Shown here one piece after another: positions 1-5,872 of a stretch of DNA of 5,872 nucleotides. Within the stretch, counting starts at the first letter, position 1. Each line of letters opens with the position of its first letter. A model generated the notes under the pieces. It was not told where the DNA came from. It was given only the letters and a program-made list of their open reading frames with translations, and ran no database searches. The stretch lies in NCBI GenBank assembly GCA_946480965.1, contig CAMLMI010000312.1, positions 1 to 5,872 of the forward strand. Reading direction: 5' to 3'. The DNA comes from an uncultured Verrucomicrobiales bacterium (GTDB taxonomy: Bacteria > Verrucomicrobiota > Verrucomicrobiae > Limisphaerales > CANJSG01). A program made the position numbers and the translations under genes.

Positions 1-127
1 GGGCGGTGTCGGCGGTCTCGATGGACAGGCGGAACTCGTGGAAGCGCGCCTCCAGTTGCGCCGCTTGCAGCGCGGGTTCCAGGCGTTCGCGGTCGTAGGG
101 TTTGGTGTCGTAGATGGCGATCTTCAC
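1..127 (-). CDS. D-lactate dehydrogenase-like 2-hydroxyacid dehydrogenase, N-terminal fragment
   Basis: The minus strand from a GTG at 127 stays open to the window edge and gives 42 residues beginning MKIAIYDTKPYDRERL and ending in RLSIETADTA. This pattern (MK-hydrophobic-A-hydrophobic-Y-x-TK-x-YD, then F-x-F-x-L and TA-x-TA) matches the N-terminus of fermentative D-lactate dehydrogenases such as E. coli LdhA, which begins MKLAVYSTKQYD. The family reduces pyruvate to D-lactate with NADH in the cytoplasm. The NAD-binding Rossmann fold and catalytic Arg/Glu/His would lie outside the window. The GTG start is supported by an AGGA Shine-Dalgarno six bases upstream and by a GTGA overlap with the stop of the preceding gene, which suggests translational coupling. 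Another D-2-hydroxyacid dehydrogenase of the same fold is possible, since the active site cannot be seen. Confidence 0.82.
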   Translation of the reverse strand, partial: MKIAIYDTKPYDRERLEPALQAAQLEARFHEFRLSIETADTA

Positions 128-645
128 GGGAGTTCCTGTGGGGAAGTGGAGGCGGTGTTTTCGCGGGCGGAGCGGTTGGCTTCGATCTCCGCGATGCGGC
201 CGATGTGGGCGGCGAAGTCCTCGTCCTCGCCCCGCAGCAGCTCGGGCAGCACGTCGCGGAAGTCCTTTCGCCGGCACCATTCGCGCATGTAGTCCTCCCA
301 CGAGAGCCAGAGACGGCGGGTCTGCCGGTCCATCTTGTCCTCGTAAACCAGGATGTAGGCGCGCTCGAAGAGGGAGACGAGCAGGTTGAACAGGGTGTAT
401 TTGCGTTCGCGCTGGTCGTCGGACAGCTCGGGATCGGCCCCCTGCTTGCGCAGGAGGTGGAGGTCGGCGTTGTCCAGCGCCAGCTTGAGGAAGGCGGTGT
501 ATTCGTCCGAAAGCCGCTGGTAGATCTCCTCCTGGTCGTTCTGGCGCTCTTTGCGCTGTTCCCAGATGAAGACGAGGATCGCCATCGGCAGGCCGATGAT
601 CGTCACCAGGTAGCTCGCGGCCTCCAGCAGTTCCATGGTCGTCAT
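124..645 (-). CDS. small single-pass membrane protein of unknown function
   Basis: This 173-residue protein does not match a family I can name. One hydrophobic segment (about residues 11-28, SYLVTIIGLPMAILVFIW) lies near the N-terminus. It is followed by a charged, probably helical linker (WEQRKERQNDQEE, 28-40) and a helical domain rich in Glu, Arg, Leu and aromatics (about 41-150). The Arg/Lys after the helix puts the domain in the cytoplasm by the positive-inside rule. The tail from about 155 looks disordered. ATG 645 is the first start in frame after the ATPase stop; ATG 636 is an alternative. Only a weak GAGA ribosome site precedes 645. The gene lies between a cation ATPase and a lactate dehydrogenase start, overlapping the latter by GTGA, so it is probably expressed with both. 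A role as regulator or partner of the ATPase is conceivable but unsupported. Confidence 0.8.
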   Translation of the reverse strand: MTTMELLEAASYLVTIIGLPMAILVFIWEQRKERQNDQEEIYQRLSDEYTAFLKLALDNADLHLLRKQGADPELSDDQRERKYTLFNLLVSLFERAYILVYEDKMDRQTRRLWLSWEDYMREWCRRKDFRDVLPELLRGEDEDFAAHIGRIAEIEANRSARENTASTSPQELP

Positions 646-710
646 GGTTTCAGTCTCGTTTCCCCGGGCCGGTCTTCCAAGCGTCTCCGGCGGATGTGCT
701 CGATCTCCAT
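642..710 (-). CDS. possible 22-codon ORF between ATPase and membrane protein genes
   Basis: An ATG at 710, seven bases after the ATPase stop, opens a 22-codon frame (MEIEHIRRRR, then LEDRPGETRLKP). Its TGA overlaps the ATG of the downstream membrane protein gene in an ATGA arrangement. Such a frame could carry ribosomes from the ATPase stop to the next start, acting as a coupling or leader peptide. The peptide is Arg-rich and has no recognisable domain. No good Shine-Dalgarno precedes it, and a frame this short can arise by chance in GC-rich DNA. It is reported because it nearly fills the gap and ends exactly on the next start. Confidence 0.25.
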   Translation of the reverse strand: MEIEHIRRRRLEDRPGETRLKP

Positions 711-717
711 GCGGGGC

Positions 718-3522
<2,805 letters not shown>

Positions 3523-3615
3523 GGCCTGAAGCTAACCGGCGGCGGCGGTGGGGCTCAACCGCTCTTGGCCCGGGCCGAGCAGTATTTGGTGGGGGAGGCG
3601 TTTTCCCCGTCCCCG

Positions 3616-3687
3616 TCCTCGTCTTCCTCTTCGTCCTCGTCCTCGTCCTCCTCTGAAAGCAGACGAGGACGAAGAGGAAGACGAGGA
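3616..3687 (-). terminator. perfect 26-bp inverted repeat, possible terminator or mRNA-end hairpin
   Basis: Bases 3616-3641 and 3662-3687 are exact reverse complements separated by a 20-base loop. One arm is built from pyrimidines with regular G (TCCTCGTC units), the other from purines with regular C (GACGAGGA units). On the minus strand the stem begins 22 bases after the stop of the four-helix protein and ends 93 bases before the ATPase start. It could therefore terminate transcription or protect the upstream mRNA end. No T-run follows on either strand, so a classic intrinsic terminator is not shown. Hexamer repetition (GTCCTC) extends beyond the perfect arms, and the tract may be slippage-prone. 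The rest of 3523-3709 shows only an imperfect palindrome at 3564-3579 (TGGCCCGGGCCGA core); I see no clear promoter. Confidence 0.55.
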
Positions 3688-3709
3688 GGAGAACGAGAAC
3701 GACGATGCG

Positions 3710-4249
3710 TCAGCTCTTCTTCGGAAGAACCTTCGTCGCGAGCAGCACCAGCAGCCAAACGGTGGCCAGCACGTAGGCTCCGGACGACGGCATGGCGAGC
3801 CATTCCAAGGACTCCTTCGCCGCCGAGGTCCCGCCCAGGCCCGGCGCGCGGAATCCGGCCCACATCCAGTAGATCGAGTAGCCCAGCCCGCCCGCGCCCA
3901 GCCCGAGGCTGATCGCGGTGACGGTCCATTTGGACGCCCCGAGGAATCCGAGCACGACGATGAAGGCGAAGGCGGTGGTGCCCATGCTGCCGGCGTGGAG
4001 ATGGGCGCGCTTCATGTAGGACCACGACTTGTCGAGCGTTGCCTTGATCGCCGCGTCGTCGCCCTTGTAGGCGGTGTCGCGCACGGCGGCGGCGTCCGCC
4101 GCCAAACGGCCCTTGATGATCGCCTCGTCGATGCCGAAGACGATGCCCAGGCCCTGGCCGTAGAGGATGGTCAGGACCGCGAGGATGAGCCCGGCCGCCG
4201 TGGAGCGCAGGCCGGAGAGAAGCTGTTCGGAGACGGTGCCGGTGTTCAT
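3710..4249 (-). CDS. four-helix integral membrane protein of unknown function
   Basis: From ATG 4249 this is a 179-residue protein with about four membrane segments: 17-40 (AAGLILAVLTILYGQGLGIVFG), 86-104, 109-132 and 156-175. A soluble loop at 41-80 is rich in Ala and Asp (ADAAAVRDTAYKGDDAA). Just before the second helix is RAHLHAG (81-87). This His-x-His at the membrane edge could bind a metal or haem, but I know of no family that fixes its role. The C-terminus is Lys-rich (KVLPKKS). The frame stays open to an ATG at 4366, but those 39 extra codons are encoded by palindromic intergenic repeats and have no membrane-protein character, so ATG 4249 is preferred. No strong Shine-Dalgarno precedes either start. 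The gene reads in the same direction as the ATPase but is separated by the long inverted repeat, and diverges from the beta-propeller gene. Confidence 0.82.
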   Translation of the reverse strand: MNTGTVSEQLLSGLRSTAAGLILAVLTILYGQGLGIVFGIDEAIIKGRLAADAAAVRDTAYKGDDAAIKATLDKSWSYMKRAHLHAGSMGTTAFAFIVVLGFLGASKWTVTAISLGLGAGGLGYSIYWMWAGFRAPGLGGTSAAKESLEWLAMPSSGAYVLATVWLLVLLATKVLPKKS

Positions 4250-4377
4250 GGGCGGGAGGTTGCCGGACGGACGGCGGGACTGCCAGTCCGGCGTGTAGGC
4301 CGCAACGGGTTGCGGCGGCACTTCGTGCTTTACGGGCGGGGGCCAGGTCCGGAGGTTGCCCGGCAATCTCGCCGCCC
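4250..4377. repeat. divergent intergenic region with clustered palindromes (REP-like)
   Basis: This 128-base gap between divergent genes holds three small palindromes. They are GGACT-GCC-AGTCC (4277-4289), GCCGCAAC-GG-GTTGCGGC (4299-4316) and GCAC-TTC-GTGC (4318-4328). A 10-base direct repeat GGAGGTTGCC occurs at 4255-4264 and 4351-4360. Read on the minus strand, the first palindrome encodes PDWQS followed by GNLP. That resembles the DWQSA...GNL peptide that REP-like repeats leave in Verrucomicrobia proteins. Promoters for both neighbouring genes must lie here or in the adjoining coding DNA, but I cannot pick out a convincing -35/-10 pair. The second direct-repeat copy contains GGAGG, but it sits 22 bases before the ATG at 4378, too far for a normal ribosome site. 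Confidence 0.6.
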
Positions 4378-5679
4378 ATGAAAACCTTGAACCTCCTCCT
4401 GACCGGCTTGTTGCTCGGCAACGCTTCCCTCCGGGCCAACGACGCGAACTGGCCCGAGTTCCGCGGCCCGCGCGGCGACGGCACTTCGACCTCCACCGGC
4501 TTGCCGCTGAAATGGAGCGCCACGGAGAACGTCGTCTGGCACACGCCCATTCACGGACGCGGCTGGTCGTCGCCGGTGATCTGGGAGAACCAGGTGTGGC
4601 TGACCACGGCCACGGAGGACGGGCGGGAACTTTCGGTGCTGTGCCTCGACCGCGAGACGGGGAAGGTGATCCACGACAAGAAGCTCTTCGACGTGGAGAA
4701 GCCGCAGTTCGCCCACAAGTTCAACACCTACGCCTCGCCCACGCCGGCCATCGAAGCCGGGCGCGTCTATGTCACCTTCGGTTCGCCCGGCACCGCTTGT
4801 CTCGACACCAAGACGGGCGAGGTGCTCTGGCAGCGGCGCGACATCGAGTGCAACCATTTCCGGGGTGCCGGCTCTTCGCCGATCCTGTGGCGCGACCTCG
4901 TGCTGCTGAACTTCGACGGCAGCGACCACCAGTTCCTCATGGCCTTCGACAAGGCCACGGGCAAGACGGTGTGGACGACGAAGCGGTCCATCGATTTCCG
5001 CGACCTCGACGCCAACGGGCAGCCCGAACTGGAGGGCGATTTCCGCAAGGCCTATTCCACCGGCCAGATCGCCGAGATCGACGGCCAACCGGTGCTCCTC
5101 AGCCAAGGTGCCAAGGCGTTCTACGCCTACGAACCGGCGACCGGCTCGGAACTATGGCGCGTGGAGGAACGCAGCACCCAGGGCGTCGGCGTGCGGCCGT
5201 TCTACGCGCATGGGCTCGTCTTCACCGCCACCGGCTACAACCGCAGCCACCTGCTCGCCATCCGGCCCGGCAAGAAGGGTGAAGTGCTGGACGTGGCGGA
5301 GAAGGCGCCGGAGGGGCAGCAGTTGAAGATCGAGTGGATGAGCACGCGCGGCATTCCGAAGAAACCTTCGCCGATCGCTGTGGGCGAACTGGTCTTCGCC
5401 GTGGAAGACGGCGGCGTGGCCACCTGCTGGAAGGCGAAGACGGGCGAAGTGGTCTGGAACGAACGGCTCGGCGGCAACTATTCCGCCTCGCCCCTCGCCG
5501 CCGACGGCCGGCTCTACTTCTGCAACGAGGAGGGCAAGACCGTGGTGGTGCCCGCCGACGGGAAATTCGAGAAGCTCGCCGAGAACGAATTGCCCGACGG
5601 CTTCATGGCGTCGCCGGCCGTGTCGGGGAAGTCGCTCTTTCTGCGGACGAAGACGGAGCTGTGGCGGGTAGGGAAGTGA
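4378..5679 (+). CDS. secreted PQQ-like (BamB-type) beta-propeller protein
   Basis: This 433-residue protein starts with a signal peptide (MKTLNLLLTGLLLGNASLRA). Cleavage is likely after Ala20, and no lipobox Cys is present, so it should be periplasmic or secreted. The mature N-terminus carries WPEFRGPRGDGTS (25-37), typical of PQQ-like repeat proteins in Planctomycetes and Verrucomicrobia. Blade signatures of the form D-x-x-TG-x-x-hydrophobic-W recur at about 91-98 (DRETGKVI), 143-151 (DTKTGEVLW), 191-199 (DKATGKTVW), 252-260 (EPATGSELW) and 352-360 (KAKTGEVVW). This supports a propeller of roughly six to eight blades. Many such proteins lack enzyme activity and serve in assembly or binding. 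I see no haem-binding CxxCH, nor evidence for bound PQQ, so catalysis is unproven. No good Shine-Dalgarno precedes the ATG, but no other in-frame start is nearby and the signal peptide supports this one. Confidence 0.93.
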   Translation: MKTLNLLLTGLLLGNASLRANDANWPEFRGPRGDGTSTSTGLPLKWSATENVVWHTPIHGRGWSSPVIWENQVWLTTATEDGRELSVLCLDRETGKVIHDKKLFDVEKPQFAHKFNTYASPTPAIEAGRVYVTFGSPGTACLDTKTGEVLWQRRDIECNHFRGAGSSPILWRDLVLLNFDGSDHQFLMAFDKATGKTVWTTKRSIDFRDLDANGQPELEGDFRKAYSTGQIAEIDGQPVLLSQGAKAFYAYEPATGSELWRVEERSTQGVGVRPFYAHGLVFTATGYNRSHLLAIRPGKKGEVLDVAEKAPEGQQLKIEWMSTRGIPKKPSPIAVGELVFAVEDGGVATCWKAKTGEVVWNERLGGNYSASPLAADGRLYFCNEEGKTVVVPADGKFEKLAENELPDGFMASPAVSGKSLFLRTKTELWRVGK

Positions 5680-5706
5680 AGAGGGTCAGCTCTTGTAAAC
5701 TTCCCT
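5670..5706. terminator. bidirectional hairpin at the convergent gene ends
   Basis: Outer arms AGGGAAGT (5670-5677) and ACTTCCCT (5699-5706) are exact reverse complements. Inside them AAGAG (5679-5683) pairs with CTCTT (5690-5694) around a six-base loop, leaving a one-base bulge on one side and four bases on the other. The hairpin covers the stop codons of both the beta-propeller gene (5677-5679) and the opposing toxin gene (5686-5688). It could therefore serve as a shared terminator. There is no T-run on either strand, so termination is inferred from position and structure only. Confidence 0.45.
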
Positions 5707-5872
5707 TCGATGGCCGACGGCGATCAGCAGCAGAAGATTCTGCTCCGTGTCGAACTGGTAGATGATCCGGTAGTCGCCGACCCGTAGTCGAAAGGCGTCG
5801 ATGCCTTGCATCGGATGATGTGGAAACGAGCGGAGAGACCGGCCCAGATCGTCCAAGTGATGCTGGATGCGG
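5686..5872 (-). CDS. RelE/ParE-family mRNA interferase toxin, C-terminal part
   Basis: The last 61 codons of a minus-strand gene enter from the right edge. They read from RIQHHLDDLGRS through FRLRVGDYRIIYQF to LLLLIAVGHRREVYKS and a TGA at 5686-5688. The pattern LR-x-G-x-YR-hydrophobic-x-Y, then a hydrophobic strand, then GHR-x-x-VY, is the C-terminal core of RelE/ParE toxins. RelE members cleave mRNA in the ribosome; ParE members poison gyrase. The Arg residues in GDYR and GHRR are where RelE toxins carry basic catalytic or binding residues. Family members are about 85-100 residues, so roughly 25-35 N-terminal residues lie beyond the window. The antitoxin is not visible and would be expected upstream on the minus strand, past 5872. 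The gene converges on the beta-propeller gene with a 6-base gap. Confidence 0.85.
   Translation of the reverse strand, partial: RIQHHLDDLGRSLRSFPHHPMQGIDAFRLRVGDYRIIYQFDTEQNLLLLIAVGHRREVYKS

Noticed and set aside
3655..3710. Acidic peptide (Asp/Glu/Asn runs) encoded on the plus strand at the inverted repeat
   Set aside because: It is explained by the purine hexamer repeat in one arm of the hairpin. No gene start or conserved product supports it.
4250..4366. N-terminal extension of the four-helix membrane protein to ATG 4366
   Set aside because: The 39 extra residues come from palindromic intergenic repeats (the PDWQS and GNLP stretch) and would place the start 12 bases from the divergent gene. 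ATG 4249 gives a compact membrane protein.
4330..5106. Minus-strand open frame opposite the beta-propeller gene
   Set aside because: It is antisense to a gene with a clear signal peptide and repeated propeller blades, and its composition shows no domain.

Overview
The window is GC-rich and densely coding. It looks like the chromosome of a PVC-group bacterium, most likely Verrucomicrobiota. Three things suggest this. A secreted PQQ-type beta-propeller protein carries the WPEFRGPRGDG motif near its mature N-terminus, which is common in Planctomycetes and Verrucomicrobia. Short palindromic repeats encode RTGFQPV, RQDACP and DWQS peptides when read through, as seen in many Verrucomicrobia proteins. 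Palindromes also lie between and inside genes. The lineage is inferred from recalled family features, not from a search.

Layout, left to right. Positions 1-4249 are read from the minus strand. In transcription order they hold: (i) a four-helix membrane protein of unknown function (4249-3710); (ii) a perfect 26-bp purine/pyrimidine inverted repeat (3687-3616); (iii) a CtpF-like P-type cation ATPase (3522-718) whose nucleotide-binding domain carries an in-frame pair of REP-like palindromes; (iv) a possible 22-codon ORF (710-642); (v) a small single-pass membrane protein (645-124); and (vi) the first 42 codons of a D-lactate dehydrogenase-like 2-hydroxyacid dehydrogenase (127 to beyond position 1). 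The last genes are tightly packed, with ATGA and GTGA start/stop overlaps, and look like one operon. Positions 4250-4377 are a divergent intergenic region filled with small palindromes and a 10-bp direct repeat. The plus strand then carries the exported beta-propeller protein (4378-5679). It meets a convergent RelE/ParE-family toxin gene (5686 to beyond 5872) only 6 bases away, across a hairpin that overlaps both stop codons.

Working together: the ATPase, the small membrane protein and the lactate dehydrogenase are probably co-transcribed. A cation pump with a fermentative dehydrogenase would fit ion homeostasis under low oxygen or fermentation, but this is inference. I see no clearly new defence or mobile system. 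The most unusual signals are the REP pair inside a catalytic domain of an otherwise intact ATPase, the long perfect inverted repeat, and the compact ATPase/membrane protein/dehydrogenase arrangement.
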